From: Comamonadaceae bacterium
GTDB taxonomy: Bacteria; Pseudomonadota; Gammaproteobacteria; Burkholderiales; Burkholderiaceae_C
Reading direction: 5' to 3'
Length of the DNA: 64,000 nt
NCBI GenBank assembly: GCA_013297875.1
Contig: JAAFIW010000014.1
Location: 50,271-114,270 of the forward strand
Shown here: one piece after another, positions 34,466 through 43,797 of the stretch
Layout of the letters: every line of letters begins with the position of its first letter
How positions within the stretch are numbered: the first letter of the stretch is position 1
The notes under the pieces: generated by a model
Seen by the model: only the letters and a program-made list of their open reading frames with translations
Told to the model about the DNA's origin: nothing
Database searches by the model: none
Translations under genes and position numbers: made by a program

Positions 34466-35239
34466 ATGAGTGCTTTCAACGAAGAACGTGTTTTGTCTGT
34501 CCACCACTGGACCGACCGTTTGTTTACTTTCACCACCACCCGCGACCCTTCGCTGCGCTTTAGCAACGGCCACTTCACGATGATTGGCCTGCGCGTCAAC
34601 GGCAAGCCGCTGCTGCGCGCCTACAGCATCGTCAGCCCCAACTACGAAGAGCACCTGGAGTTTTTGAGCATCAAGGTGCCCGATGGCCCGCTGACCTCAC
34701 GTTTGCAACACATTCAGGTGGGCGACACCATTGTGGTGGGCCGCAAGCCCACCGGCACCCTGGTGGTGGACTATTTGCTGCCCGGCAAGCGCTTGTACTT
34801 GCTCTCCACCGGCACTGGCCTGGCTCCGTTCATGAGCATCATTCGCGACCCGGCCACCTACGAACAGTTTGAGCAAATCGTGTTGGTGCACGGCGTGCGC
34901 CAGGTCGATGAACTGGCCTACCACGACCTGGTGGTGGACCACCTGCCCCAACACGAGTACCTGGGCGAGGCGGTGGCCAAGCAGCTGCTGTACTACCCCA
35001 CTGTGACCCGTGAAACCTACAAAAACATGGGCCGCGTGACCGAGCTGCTGGACAGCGGCAAGATGCTTGAAGACCTGAAACTGCCGCCGCTGGACCCTGC
35101 GACCGACCGCGTGATGATTTGCGGCAGCCCTGGCATGCTTAAAGACCTGAAAGTGATGCTGGAGGCCAAAGGTTTCAAAGAGGGCAACACCTCCAAACCC
35201 GGCGACTTTGTGATTGAGCGGGCGTTTGCGGAACAGTAA
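34466..35239 (+). CDS. fpr: Ferredoxin/flavodoxin-NADP+ reductase
   Basis: 257 residues, the short bacterial Fpr type. FAD site RAYSIVSPNYEEHLEF near residue 51 (R-x-Y-S), FAD phosphate segment GPLTSRLQHIQVGD, NADP-binding LLSTGTGLAPFMSIIRDP near 112 and the C-terminal MICGSPGMLKDL and VIERAF for the nicotinamide. It moves electrons between NADPH and ferredoxin or flavodoxin in the cytoplasm. Sitting divergently from a ferredoxin-type reductase gene, it is a natural source of reduced ferredoxin for that step. Fpr also has general roles, so the link is an inference. Confidence 0.93.
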   Translation: MSAFNEERVLSVHHWTDRLFTFTTTRDPSLRFSNGHFTMIGLRVNGKPLLRAYSIVSPNYEEHLEFLSIKVPDGPLTSRLQHIQVGDTIVVGRKPTGTLVVDYLLPGKRLYLLSTGTGLAPFMSIIRDPATYEQFEQIVLVHGVRQVDELAYHDLVVDHLPQHEYLGEAVAKQLLYYPTVTRETYKNMGRVTELLDSGKMLEDLKLPPLDPATDRVMICGSPGMLKDLKVMLEAKGFKEGNTSKPGDFVIERAFAEQ

Positions 35240-35247
35240 GCGCAAAT

Positions 35248-35976
35248 ATGCCTACTAGCGCGCCTGCTACCCGCCCCAAGGTTGCAGCGCGCGCGCCAGC
35301 CAAAACCCTGGCCAAGCGCAAAAGTGGTGCAGCCCCCAGCCGCGAACAAAGCGCGCAAGCCACCCGCGACAACATCCTGCGCGCCGCAACCAAGGTGTTT
35401 GCCCGCTACGGCTACGAGGGCGGCAGCGTCGAGAAGATATCGAAAGCGGCCAAATCGTTTGACCGCATGATTTACTACTATTTTGGTAGCAAAGAAGGCC
35501 TGTTCATCGAGGTGCTGGAAGACATGTACCGCCGCATGAACGAGGCTGAACAAGCGCTATCGCTGGACGCGGAGCAGCCGGTGGAATCGCTCAAAGCAGT
35601 GATTGCGTTTGTCGTGAACTATTACAGCAAGCACCCCGAGTTCATCACCCTGCTGAACACGGAAAACCTGCACCGCGGCAAGCACATCGCCAAATCGCAG
35701 CGGGCCAAAGACTATTCGTCTCCTGCCATTGCGGTGATTGCGCAGTTGCTCGAAAGCGGCGTACGCCAAGGCGTGTTTCGCAGCGACGTGTCGGCCCGTA
35801 ACGTCTACCTGTTGATTGCCGCCACCGGCTACTTTTACCTGTCCAACAGCCACACGCTCAGCGCCTTCCTGGGCGAAAACCTGCGTGCGCCGCACGCGCT
35901 GGCGCAGTGGCAAGCCTTCATCGAAAGCACGGTGTTGCGCACCGTGACCCTACAACCTGGAGAGACAAATGGCTGA
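35248..35976 (+). CDS. TetR family transcriptional regulator
   Basis: 242 residues. A basic Ala/Lys/Pro N-terminal tail (1-35) is followed by a typical TetR helix-turn-helix (ATRDNILRAATKVFARYGYE, then GSVEKISKAAKSFDRMIYYY and FGSKEGLF), and a helical ligand domain (TetR_C-like, residues 90-230). The last 8 bases overlap the amidohydrolase start codon, so the two are translationally coupled. It probably senses a pathway intermediate and controls the divergent catabolic and transport genes; its operator is not identified. Confidence 0.92.
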   Translation: MPTSAPATRPKVAARAPAKTLAKRKSGAAPSREQSAQATRDNILRAATKVFARYGYEGGSVEKISKAAKSFDRMIYYYFGSKEGLFIEVLEDMYRRMNEAEQALSLDAEQPVESLKAVIAFVVNYYSKHPEFITLLNTENLHRGKHIAKSQRAKDYSSPAIAVIAQLLESGVRQGVFRSDVSARNVYLLIAATGYFYLSNSHTLSAFLGENLRAPHALAQWQAFIESTVLRTVTLQPGETNG

Positions 35977-37168
35977 AGCAGTATCAACCGGGGCGTCCGG
36001 CAAAGTCGTCATCACCAACGTGGGTTTGATGCTCTCGGGCGACATCGACCAACCCATATTGCAAGCCGACACGGTGGTGATTCAAGACGGTTTGATCACC
36101 GCCGTGGGTCGGGCCAAAGACTGCAACACCTCTCAGGCCCAAACTGTCATAGACGCCCAGCAAACCTGCCTGTGCCCCGGCCTGATCGACAGCCACGTGC
36201 ACCCGGTGTTTGGCGACTGGACGCCGCGCCAAAACCAGATCGGCTGGATCGACTCCACCATGCACGGCGGCGTGACCACCATGATCTCGGCTGGCGAGGT
36301 GCACCTGCCCGGCCGCCCCAAAGACATCGTGGGCCTGAAAGCCCTGGCCATCACCGCCCAGCGCGCCTTCGACAACTTTCGCCCCGGCGGCGTGAAGGTG
36401 TTGGCGGGCGCCCCCATCATTGAAAAAGGCATGGTGGAGCAAGACTTCAAAGACCTGGCCGATGCGGGCGTGGGCCTGCTGGGCGAGGTAGGCCTGGGCT
36501 CGGTGAAAGCCGGTTACGAGGCCCAGCAAATGGTGGCCTGGGCGCGCAAATACGGCATTCAAAGCACCATTCACACCGGCGGCCCGTCGATTCCCGGCTC
36601 GGGCCTGATCGACAAAGACGTGGTGCTGGAAGCGGACGCCGACATCATTGGCCACATCAACGGCGGCCACACCTCGCTGCCCGAAGCCCATGTGTGCGAG
36701 CTCTGCGAAAAATCGTCCCGCGCCATTGAAATCGTGCATAACGGCAACGAAAAGGTGGCCATTGCCGCAGCGCAAGCCGCCCTGCAACTCAAGTGCCCCC
36801 ACCGCGTGATTCTGGGCACCGACGGCCCAGCAGGCTCCGGCGTGCAGCCACTGGGCATGCTGCGCCTGATTGCGCTGCTCAGCAGTTTGGGCAACATCCC
36901 GCCTGAGCTGGCCTTCTGCTTTGCCACCGGTAACACCGCGCGCATCCGCAAGCTCAACTGCGGCCTGATTGAAGTCGGCCGCGCGGCTGATTTTGTGTTC
37001 ATGGACAAAGCCCAACACAGCGCCGGCCGCGACCTACTGCGCAGCGTGGCCCTGGGCGACATACCGGGCGTGGGCATGGTGATGATTGACGGCATCGTGC
37101 GCTGCGGGCGCAGCCGAAATACGCCACCGGCCACGCAGGTGCCTAGCGTGCAGAGCCATCCAATTTGA
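35969..37168 (+). CDS. Enamidase-like amidohydrolase
   Basis: 399 residues. Amidohydrolase-superfamily metal site: LIDSHVHPVFGDW (first two His) near residue 72, GGHTSLPEAH for further ligands, NGNEKVAIAAA and ILGTDGPAGSGVQPLGMLRL with the catalytic Asp near 291. The layout and length match enamidase of Eubacterium barkeri (about 385 residues), which opens 6-oxo-1,4,5,6-tetrahydronicotinate to 2-formylglutarate and ammonia. Encoded right after the TetR gene. Other cyclic amides are possible substrates; the adjacent 6-hydroxynicotinate reductase-like gene is the main reason for this reading. The final codons overlap a dispersed element. Confidence 0.8.
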   Translation: MAEAVSTGASGKVVITNVGLMLSGDIDQPILQADTVVIQDGLITAVGRAKDCNTSQAQTVIDAQQTCLCPGLIDSHVHPVFGDWTPRQNQIGWIDSTMHGGVTTMISAGEVHLPGRPKDIVGLKALAITAQRAFDNFRPGGVKVLAGAPIIEKGMVEQDFKDLADAGVGLLGEVGLGSVKAGYEAQQMVAWARKYGIQSTIHTGGPSIPGSGLIDKDVVLEADADIIGHINGGHTSLPEAHVCELCEKSSRAIEIVHNGNEKVAIAAAQAALQLKCPHRVILGTDGPAGSGVQPLGMLRLIALLSSLGNIPPELAFCFATGNTARIRKLNCGLIEVGRAADFVFMDKAQHSAGRDLLRSVALGDIPGVGMVMIDGIVRCGRSRNTPPATQVPSVQSHPI

Positions 37169-37226
37169 GTGGAAATCGGGCGACAGCCCATATAGATACT
37201 GCTCAAGCAGCTATGAAAATAGAAGC
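37162..37226 (-). repeat. Dispersed element copy 13, after the enamidase-like gene
   Basis: Reverse strand reads CTATTTTCATAGCTGCTTGA then GCAGTATCTATATGGGCTGT and GATTTCCACTCAAATT. The amidohydrolase stop codon (37166-37168) lies within its far end. Confidence 0.88.
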
Positions 37227-37232
37227 AGAAAT

Positions 37233-38342
37233 TCAAACCAAAAAAGCCTGCATGCGCGCCAGCTCTTCCTCCAACGCCGCTGCAAAAGCCAGCTCGCGCG
37301 GTGCCCTGCCCGCCACGTAACCCAGTTCGGCCTTCAGCGCACCATCCACCAACGCCAGGTTGCTCCAACCAATGACCTGGTCGCGCCACAGCAAGGGCAG
37401 CGCGTAGTAGCCGCGTACGCGCTTGGGGGCGGGTGTGTAGGCCTCAAAACGGTAGGCCCAGCCCCACAGCAGCTCAAAGCGGCGGCGATCCCAGACCACG
37501 GGGTCAAATGGAGCCAGCAGGCGCACCACCTCATGGGGCTCGTGGCGCGCCGCATGGGGGCTTTCACCGGGTGGCCAGTACCAGGTGACGCCATCGATCT
37601 CCACCGAAGCCAGCCGCAGCCTGGCGCGGGCAAAGGCCGTTGCGCGCCAAGCGTCCCACTGGGGTGCGCCGCCGCGCAGATGGTTGATGAGCTCGCGCAG
37701 GGAGCGCTCAGGCAGCGGGGCGTATTTGCCCACGATCACGTCTACCAAAGCGTCCATGGCCGCTGCCGGGTCTACCGGTGATTCGACAGGCTCCAGGGCT
37801 GACACGGCATAGGTGCGCACACCGCCCACGCGCCCGGCAATGCGCAGCAGGCCGCGGTAATGCATGGCGTCCAGCAGCTGGGTGCTGGCACTCGACGAGC
37901 CACCAAACCAGTTGCGCGCCCGGCCGTGTGCAAAGTGCGCATCGACCTCGCGCGGGTGCACCACACCGCGCTGCTGCACAAACGCCAGCACCGCCTGCGC
38001 CTGCGCCGCGCGCGCCGGGGGCCAGGCTGTACGCGGCACGCGCGGGTGCATCAGCGCCTGTGTGGCGCGCGGCAAAAAGCCGTAGTTCACAAAGAAGTCT
38101 TCTTCAATGCCTAGCGCGGCGTAGCGCCGCTCCAGGTCGCCTGCGCGGTAGTCTTTGACCCGGTGGCGCAAGGTCAAGTCTTGCGCTCGCGCCGGTGCCC
38201 GGATCGGGTCCGCCTGCACAAAGCCCAAGCGGCGGATGGCGGCGGGCAAGCTGGTGGGTGTGAACAGCGTGCGCGCCACGGCGTAGCGGCGCAGCGTGTT
38301 CAGGTTGGGGCTGGCCAGGCGTTTATGAGTCATTTGGGCCAT
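37233..38342 (-). CDS. YcaQ-like winged-helix DNA glycosylase
   Basis: 369 residues; Met4 at 38333 is as likely a start, since the ATG at 38342 lies in a dispersed element. The HTH_42/YcaQ family pattern is seen: a winged-helix start with LNTLRRYAVARTLFTP, the Gln-x-Asp motif in GFVQADPIRAPARAQDLTLR near residue 41, RYAALGIEEDFFVNYGFLPR, and the C-terminal YALPLLWRDQVIGWSNL. Members remove bulky DNA lesions and unhook interstrand crosslinks. The Gln-x-Asp active site appears intact, so activity is expected. A stand-alone gene between two dispersed elements. Confidence 0.88.
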   Translation of the reverse strand: MAQMTHKRLASPNLNTLRRYAVARTLFTPTSLPAAIRRLGFVQADPIRAPARAQDLTLRHRVKDYRAGDLERRYAALGIEEDFFVNYGFLPRATQALMHPRVPRTAWPPARAAQAQAVLAFVQQRGVVHPREVDAHFAHGRARNWFGGSSSASTQLLDAMHYRGLLRIAGRVGGVRTYAVSALEPVESPVDPAAAMDALVDVIVGKYAPLPERSLRELINHLRGGAPQWDAWRATAFARARLRLASVEIDGVTWYWPPGESPHAARHEPHEVVRLLAPFDPVVWDRRRFELLWGWAYRFEAYTPAPKRVRGYYALPLLWRDQVIGWSNLALVDGALKAELGYVAGRAPRELAFAAALEEELARMQAFLV

Positions 38343-38388
38343 CAGCCCATGTATTTATTGCTTAAAAAGCTATCAAAAATATAGCAAC
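38338..38388 (-). repeat. Dispersed element copy 14, at the ycaQ-like start
   Basis: Reverse strand reads TTGCTATATTTTTGATAGCT then TTTTAAGCAATAAATACATG and GGCTGATGGCC. The first ATG of the ycaQ-like frame (38342) is inside it. Confidence 0.82.
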
Positions 38389-38403
38389 TATCAGACAATC
38401 TAC

Positions 38404-40389
38404 TCAAATCTTCTGCGCCAGCTGCTCCAGAATTGCGGGGTTTTCCAGAGTCGATGTGTCTTGCGTGATCGCCTCACCTTTGGCAATGCTGCGCAGCAGG
38501 CGGCGCATGATTTTGCCGCTGCGGGTTTTGGGCAGGTTGTCGCCAAAGCGGATGTCTTTGGGCTTGGCAATCGGGCCGATTTCCTTGGCCACCCAGTTGC
38601 GCAGCTCGGTGGCAATGGCCAGCGCTTCGTCGCCTGTGGGGCGTGAGCGCTTGAGCACCACGAAGGCGCAGACGGCTTCGCCGGTCAGGTCGTCGGGCCG
38701 TCCGACTACCGCCGCTTCGGCCACCAGGTGCGAGCACGACACCAGGGCCGATTCAATCTCCATGGTTCCCAGGCGGTGGCCCGATACGTTCAGCACGTCG
38801 TCAATGCGGCCGGTGATGCGGAAATAGCCACGGTCCACCGACCGCACGGCACCGTCACCCGCCAGGTAATACGTGCCACCCATCTCAGGCGGAAAGTAGC
38901 TTTTCACAAAGCGATCCGGGTCGTTCCAGATGGTGCGGATCATGCTGGGCCAGGGCCGCTTGACCACCAGCATGCCGCCGGAACCGTTGGGCACATCAGC
39001 ACCCACTTCATCGACGATCGCGGCCATGATGCCGGGCAGTGGCAGGGTGCAACTGCCCGGCACCAACGGCGTGGCACCGGGCAGCGGCGTGATCATGTGG
39101 CCACCGGTTTCGGTCTGCCAGAAGGTGTCCACAATCGGGCAGCGCTCGCCGCCCACATGCTTGTGGTACCACATCCAGGCCTCGGGGTTGATGGGTTCGC
39201 CCACGCTGCCCAGAATGCGCAGGCTGGACAGGTCGCTGCGCGCAGGGTGCACTTTTTCATCGCCTTCAGCGGCCTTGATCAGCGAGCGGATGGCAGTCGG
39301 CGCGGTGTAAAAAATCGTCGCTTTGTGGCGCTCAATCATTTGCCAGAAGCGGCCTGCGTTCGGGAAGGTGGGAATGCCTTCAAAAATGATCTGTGTGGCA
39401 CCGGCCGCCAGCGGGCCGTAAGCCACATAGGTGTGGCCGGTGATCCAGCCAATGTCAGCCGTACACCAGAAAATGTCTGATGGCTTCAGGTCAAAGGTCC
39501 AGTCCATCGTGAGCTTGGCCCACAACAGGTAGCCTCCGGTGCTGTGCTGCACCCCCTTGGGTTTGCCGGTGGAGCCGCTGGTGTACAAAATGAACAGCGG
39601 GTGCTCGGCACCCACGGCCTCGGGCACGCAGCTGGTGCTTTGGCCTTGCAGGGCGGCGTCAAACGTGATGTCGCGGCCTGCCACCATGTTGCATTCGGTG
39701 GCGGTGCGCATGTAAACCAGCACGGTTTTCAGCGTGGTGCAACCGCCCAGCGCAATGCCGTCGTCCACGATGGCCTTCAGCGGCAGCTCTTTGCCACCAC
39801 GCATCTGAAAATTGGCGGTGATCACGGCCACTGCGCCCGCGTCAATGATGCGTTCATTCAGCGCCTTGGCCGAGAAGCCGCCAAACACCACGCTGTGCGT
39901 GGCCCCAATGCGGGCGCAGGCCTGCATCGCAATCACACCTTCCACCGTCATGGGCATGTAAATGATGACGCGGTCGCCTTTTTGAATGCCCTGGGCTTTG
40001 AGCGCATTGGCAAACTGGCTCACACGGGCCAGCAGCTGCGCATAAGTGATGGTGGCCACGGTGCCGTCGTCGGCCTCAAAAATAATGGCGATTTTGTGCT
40101 CGGTGGGCGTGCCGATGTGCTTGTCCAGGCAGTTGGCCGAGGCGTTCAATTCGCCGTCGTCAAACCATTTGTAAAACGGGGCTTTGGATTCGTCCAGGGT
40201 GCGGGTGAACGGCTTGTTCCACACCAGGTTTTCGCGGGCCAGGCGGGCCCAGAAACCGTTGAAGTCGGCGTCGGCTTCAGCGCACAGGGCGTCGTAGGCG
40301 GGCATGCCGGCGATGCGGGCACCTGCCACGGTGGCGGCGGGGGGCGGAAACACGCGGTTTTCGACCAAAACAGATTCGATGGCACTCAT
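38404..40389 (-). CDS. acs: Acetyl-CoA synthetase
   Basis: 661 residues, the normal length. Activates acetate with ATP and CoA through acetyl-AMP. Adenylation motifs are complete: the P-loop [11 protein letters not shown] near residue 273, the substrate pocket [11 protein letters not shown], the hinge [22 protein letters not shown] around 515-535 (split here as AGDGAVR and GRIDD), and the C-terminal [12 protein letters not shown] whose Lys is the acetylation site that switches the enzyme off. The upstream gap carries a 16-base motif shared with the 34.4 kb promoter region. The gene is divergent from a UPF0114 membrane protein gene. Confidence 0.97.
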   Translation of the reverse strand: MSAIESVLVENRVFPPPAATVAGARIAGMPAYDALCAEADADFNGFWARLARENLVWNKPFTRTLDESKAPFYKWFDDGELNASANCLDKHIGTPTEHKIAIIFEADDGTVATITYAQLLARVSQFANALKAQGIQKGDRVIIYMPMTVEGVIAMQACARIGATHSVVFGGFSAKALNERIIDAGAVAVITANFQMRGGKELPLKAIVDDGIALGGCTTLKTVLVYMRTATECNMVAGRDITFDAALQGQSTSCVPEAVGAEHPLFILYTSGSTGKPKGVQHSTGGYLLWAKLTMDWTFDLKPSDIFWCTADIGWITGHTYVAYGPLAAGATQIIFEGIPTFPNAGRFWQMIERHKATIFYTAPTAIRSLIKAAEGDEKVHPARSDLSSLRILGSVGEPINPEAWMWYHKHVGGERCPIVDTFWQTETGGHMITPLPGATPLVPGSCTLPLPGIMAAIVDEVGADVPNGSGGMLVVKRPWPSMIRTIWNDPDRFVKSYFPPEMGGTYYLAGDGAVRSVDRGYFRITGRIDDVLNVSGHRLGTMEIESALVSCSHLVAEAAVVGRPDDLTGEAVCAFVVLKRSRPTGDEALAIATELRNWVAKEIGPIAKPKDIRFGDNLPKTRSGKIMRRLLRSIAKGEAITQDTSTLENPAILEQLAQKI

Positions 40390-40483
40390 TTTTTGTCTCC
40401 TTCAAGGGGGTAAATGAAATTGCGCCGCACTGTCGGTGCGGGCACTTACGTACCACTGACACATGATCCGCAGGCTGCACCCA

Positions 40484-40499
40484 GCAATTTAGCGCAAGC
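40484..40499. promoter_or_regulatory. Motif GCAATTTAGCGCAAGC upstream of acs
   Basis: Second occurrence of the motif at 34384-34399, 15 of 16 bases identical and also in a divergent intergenic region (40390-40565). Candidate shared regulator site or shared promoter part. Confidence 0.4.
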
Positions 40500-40565
40500 C
40501 GATGAAGGGGTTTTACGTCACATCAACAACCTAAAATTCGAGCTTCTTTTTCTCTGAAGCCATTC

Positions 40566-41168
40566 ATGACCCACCCCAGCAAACTTTCTGGCGCAATGCA
40601 GCCGCTTTCCAACCTGATTTTCGCCAGCCGCTGGCTACAGGTGCCCTTGTATCTGGGTTTGATTTTGGCGCAGGGTGTTTATGTGTTCCATTTCTGGGTG
40701 GAACTGGTTCACCTGATCAAAGCGGTGTTTGGTGATGCCCACGCGCTGTCGCAACTGGTCACCAGCATTGGCTACAAGAGCGACTTTGCCGTCACCTCAC
40801 TCAATGAAACCATCATCATGCTGGTGGTTCTGGCGCTGATTGACGTGGTGATGATCTCCAACCTGCTGATCATGGTCATTGTGGGCGGCTACGAAACCTT
40901 CGTCTCGCGCCTGCGCCTGGAAAATCACCCCGACCAACCCGAGTGGCTCAGCCACGTGAACGCCTCGGTACTCAAGGTCAAGCTGGCCACCGCCATCATC
41001 GGCATCAGTTCCATTCATTTGCTGAAAACTTTCATCAATGCGGCCAATTACGACCAGAAAGTGCTGATGTGGCAAACACTGATTCACGTGGCGTTCTTGC
41101 TATCAGCCATTGCAATTGCATACACCGACAAGTTGATGGCGCACAGCCCGTCAGCCGCGCACAAATAA
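40566..41168 (+). CDS. UPF0114 (TIGR00645) family inner-membrane protein
   Basis: 200 residues with four hydrophobic helices ([78 protein letters not shown]). The segment [20 protein letters not shown] is the family hallmark, also seen in E. coli YqhA. Function is unknown. It may share the regulatory motif with the divergent acs gene. Confidence 0.9.
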   Translation: MTHPSKLSGAMQPLSNLIFASRWLQVPLYLGLILAQGVYVFHFWVELVHLIKAVFGDAHALSQLVTSIGYKSDFAVTSLNETIIMLVVLALIDVVMISNLLIMVIVGGYETFVSRLRLENHPDQPEWLSHVNASVLKVKLATAIIGISSIHLLKTFINAANYDQKVLMWQTLIHVAFLLSAIAIAYTDKLMAHSPSAAHK

Positions 41169-41190
41169 GGCAAATATGTACCCTATCGAC

Positions 41191-41237
41191 CTCTTGTGCT
41201 GATAGGGTGCGCTTAAGCAGCTATTGTTTTCGTAGCG
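41191..41237 (-). repeat. Dispersed element copy 15, diverged, intergenic
   Basis: Reverse strand reads CGCTACGAAAACAATAGCTG then CTTAAGCGCACC. Only the left half matches well. It lies between the UPF0114 and moaE genes, which converge here. Confidence 0.6.
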
Positions 41238-41702
41238 TCAATTGGTCGTCAGCCCCCAGCGCGCCATGGCCACATCGTCGCTCACCCGCGCATCAACCCA
41301 GCGCGCGCCCTCGGGCGTCATTTCCTTTTTCCAGAACGGTGCCTGGGTTTTCAGGTAATCCATCAAATACTCACAGGCCTGAAAGCTCTGGCCACGGTGC
41401 GCCGAGGTGACGGCGACCAGCACGATCTGATCCAGCGGTTGCAGCAGGCCCACGCGGTGAATGACGCGGGCGGCGTAGATGTCAAAGCGTTTGAAAGCCG
41501 CCTCAATCATGGCTTCAATGGCTTTTTCGGTCATGCCAGGGTAGTGCTCCAGCTCCAGGGTTTTCACGGCGCTGCCGTCGTTGCGGTCACGCACGGTGCC
41601 GACAAAGCTGCACACCGCACCCACGCGCGCGTCTTGGGCGCGCAGGGCGGCCACTTCGTCGCTCAGGCTGAAGTCTTGCGTTTGGATGGAAACACGTGCC
41701 AT
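41238..41702 (-). CDS. moaE: Molybdopterin synthase catalytic subunit MoaE
   Basis: 154 residues. With thiocarboxylated MoaD it inserts two sulfurs into precursor Z to make molybdopterin. Family segments: CSFVGTVRDRNDGSAVKTLE, LEHYPGMTEKAIEAM, IHRVGLLQPLDQIVLVAVTS with HRGQSFQACEYLMDYLKTQA and PFWKKEM containing the catalytic Lys residues. moaD lies 6 bases upstream. The product would be needed by the NicAB-like enzyme encoded 16 kb away. Confidence 0.95.
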   Translation of the reverse strand: MARVSIQTQDFSLSDEVAALRAQDARVGAVCSFVGTVRDRNDGSAVKTLELEHYPGMTEKAIEAMIEAAFKRFDIYAARVIHRVGLLQPLDQIVLVAVTSAHRGQSFQACEYLMDYLKTQAPFWKKEMTPEGARWVDARVSDDVAMARWGLTTN

Positions 41703-41708
41703 TGGGTG

Positions 41709-41960
41709 CTAACCGCCAGTAACGGGTGGAAAAAATGCCACCTCATCGCCTTCGGCCACCAGTGTTTCGGGCTCACACATCACGTGGTTGTGCGCCACCC
41801 GAACGGCTTTGCCCAGCGCCAGCACCTGGGCATAGGTGCCGCCACGGGCAATCAACTCGTCACGCACCTGGGCAACGGTGGCGGCGGTGGTCGTCAAGCG
41901 CTCGTCGCTTTTGCCCAGGGCTTCGCGGACGGAGGCGAAGTATTTGAGGTTCAGGTTCAT
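41709..41960 (-). CDS. moaD: Molybdopterin synthase sulfur carrier MoaD
   Basis: 83 residues, ubiquitin-like, beginning LNLKYFASVREALGKSDE and ending FFPPVTGG; the terminal Gly-Gly is the site of activation and thiocarboxylation. Partner of MoaE in a two-gene unit, moaD first. Confidence 0.94.
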   Translation of the reverse strand: MNLNLKYFASVREALGKSDERLTTTAATVAQVRDELIARGGTYAQVLALGKAVRVAHNHVMCEPETLVAEGDEVAFFPPVTGG

Positions 41961-41988
41961 AGGTATTGCTTCAGGTTCGTAGGGGCGG

Positions 41989-42579
41989 TCAAGCCAGACT
42001 TAAAAAATCCAGCACCTCGTCAATGTGCGCATCAAAGTCGCTCAAGGCATGGTCGCCGCCTTCCAGCAGTTTGACGCGGGCACCCGCGTAGCGCGCCGTC
42101 ATTTCCCGCCAGTCCAGCACTTCGTCGCCTTTGGCAATCACCGCAAAGTAGCGTTGCAGCCCGGTCAGCGGGCCATGCGTCAGGGCTTGCAGTTCATCTA
42201 TGTATTCGGGGCGGAAAAAGAAGCGGTCTTGCGGATGTTGCCAGGTGGTTTGCTCGCCGATGTGGGCGGCCAGGTCGCGCGCAGGATGCACCGCCGGGTT
42301 GAGCAAAACCGCCCGGCATGCCCGTGTTTGCGCCACGTGGGTGGCGTAAAAACCGCCCAGCGAGGAGCCGATCACGGCCATTTGTGCCTGGGGCCAGGCC
42401 GAAATACCCTCAGCAACCAGGGCCATGGCCTCGCGCGGCGATGGCGGCAGTTGCGGGCACCACCAGGTCACGCCCGGGTGCCGGTCGGCCACGCGTGCAG
42501 CGGTCTTCTGCGCTTTCATCGACTGGGGCGACGAGCGAAAGCCGTGCAGGTACAACAAGTGGGTGGTCAGTAGGGGCAT
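41989..42579 (-). CDS. YqiA-type (UPF0227) alpha/beta-hydrolase
   Basis: 196 residues. HLLYLHGFRSSPQSMKAQKT gives the oxyanion HG, VIGSSLGGFYATH has the nucleophile Ser (G-x-S-x-G), and GDHALSDFDAHID carries the catalytic His; GDEVLDWREM supplies the Asp. The short length and sequence fit YqiA-like esterases of the cytoplasm that act on small esters. It lies 28 bases upstream of moaD in the same direction and is divergent from rodA. Confidence 0.85.
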   Translation of the reverse strand: MPLLTTHLLYLHGFRSSPQSMKAQKTAARVADRHPGVTWWCPQLPPSPREAMALVAEGISAWPQAQMAVIGSSLGGFYATHVAQTRACRAVLLNPAVHPARDLAAHIGEQTTWQHPQDRFFFRPEYIDELQALTHGPLTGLQRYFAVIAKGDEVLDWREMTARYAGARVKLLEGGDHALSDFDAHIDEVLDFLSLA

Positions 42580-42623
42580 TGGCGGTGTGATCCAAGCAAC
42601 AGCACGCAGGATAATCGCACCCG

Positions 42624-43778
42624 ATGTCCAACCGCTTTGATAAACCGCCCATCTGGCAGCGCGCAGCGCCCTTTTTCCGTGGCTTTGACGGCCTGCTGGC
42701 CTTTGCCGTGTTTTTGCTGATCTGTGCGGGGCTGGTGGCCATGTATTCGGCGGGGCACGACCATGGCACGCGCTTTGTAGACCATGGCCGCAACATGCTG
42801 ATTGCCGGCTTTATTTTGTTTGTGGTGGCGCAGATTCCACCCCAGCGGCTGATGTCGGTGGCGGTGCCGCTGTACGCCGTGGGGGTGGCGCTGCTGATTG
42901 CCGTGGCGATTTTTGGGTTGAGAAAAAAGGGCGCGCAACGCTGGATCAACCTGGGAATCATCATCCAGCCCAGCGAAATCCTGAAAATTGCAATGCCGCT
43001 GATGCTGGCCTGGTGGTTCCAAAAGCGCGAGGGCCAGCTGCGCCCACTGGATTTTGCGGTGGCCGCCGTGCTGCTGGCCATACCGGTGGGCTTGATTATG
43101 AAACAGCCCGATCTGGGCACAGCCATTCTGGTGGCCATGGCCGGTTTGTCGGTGATTTTTTTCGCCGGACTGAGCTGGAAACTCATTGTGCCGCCGGTGC
43201 TGCTGGGCCTATTGGGCATTGCGGGCCTGGTGATGTTTGAAACCCAGCTGTGCGAAGAGGGCATGAACTGGCCCGGCCTGCACGCCTACCAGCAGCAGCG
43301 CGTGTGCACCTTGATGGACCCGACCAAAGACCCGTTGGGCAAGGGCTTTCACATCATTCAGGGCATGATTGCGATTGGCTCGGGTGGCTGGTTTGGCAAG
43401 GGCTTCATGCAAGGCACGCAAACGCATCTGGAGTTCATTCCCGAGCGCACCACCGACTTTATTTTTGCCGCCTACTCCGAGGAGTTTGGCCTGGCAGGCA
43501 ACCTGTTTTTAATCGTCGGTTTTGTGTTCCTCATCTTGCGGGGCCTGACCATTGCGCTGGAAGCGCCCACCTTGTTTTCACGCCTGCTGGCCGGGGCCAT
43601 CACGCTGATCTTCTTCACTTACGCGTTTGTAAACATGGGCATGGTCAGCGGCATGCTGCCGGTGGTGGGCGTGCCCCTGCCGTTTGTCAGCTACGGCGGC
43701 ACCGCCATGGTGACCTTGGGCATGGGTTTGGGCATTTTGATGTCGATTGCCAAGGCGAAACGGCTGGTGCAGTCGTGA
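42624..43778 (+). CDS. rodA: Peptidoglycan glycosyltransferase RodA
   Basis: 384 residues, SEDS family, with 10 membrane helices. Polymerises lipid II for the elongation machinery, with PBP2. Signature segments: LGIIIQPSEILKIAMPLMLA, LIMKQPDLGTAILVAMAGL, IQGMIAIGSGGWFGKGFMQG and TDFIFAAYSEEFGLAG (with the essential Asp/Glu), then MLPVVGVPLPFVSYGGTAM. In many bacteria mrdA (PBP2) is immediately upstream; here that place is taken by a divergent hydrolase gene 45 bases away, although mrdA could be elsewhere. Confidence 0.96.
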   Translation: MSNRFDKPPIWQRAAPFFRGFDGLLAFAVFLLICAGLVAMYSAGHDHGTRFVDHGRNMLIAGFILFVVAQIPPQRLMSVAVPLYAVGVALLIAVAIFGLRKKGAQRWINLGIIIQPSEILKIAMPLMLAWWFQKREGQLRPLDFAVAAVLLAIPVGLIMKQPDLGTAILVAMAGLSVIFFAGLSWKLIVPPVLLGLLGIAGLVMFETQLCEEGMNWPGLHAYQQQRVCTLMDPTKDPLGKGFHIIQGMIAIGSGGWFGKGFMQGTQTHLEFIPERTTDFIFAAYSEEFGLAGNLFLIVGFVFLILRGLTIALEAPTLFSRLLAGAITLIFFTYAFVNMGMVSGMLPVVGVPLPFVSYGGTAMVTLGMGLGILMSIAKAKRLVQS

Positions 43779-43797
43779 GTTGTTTCAGCCGGGTGCG

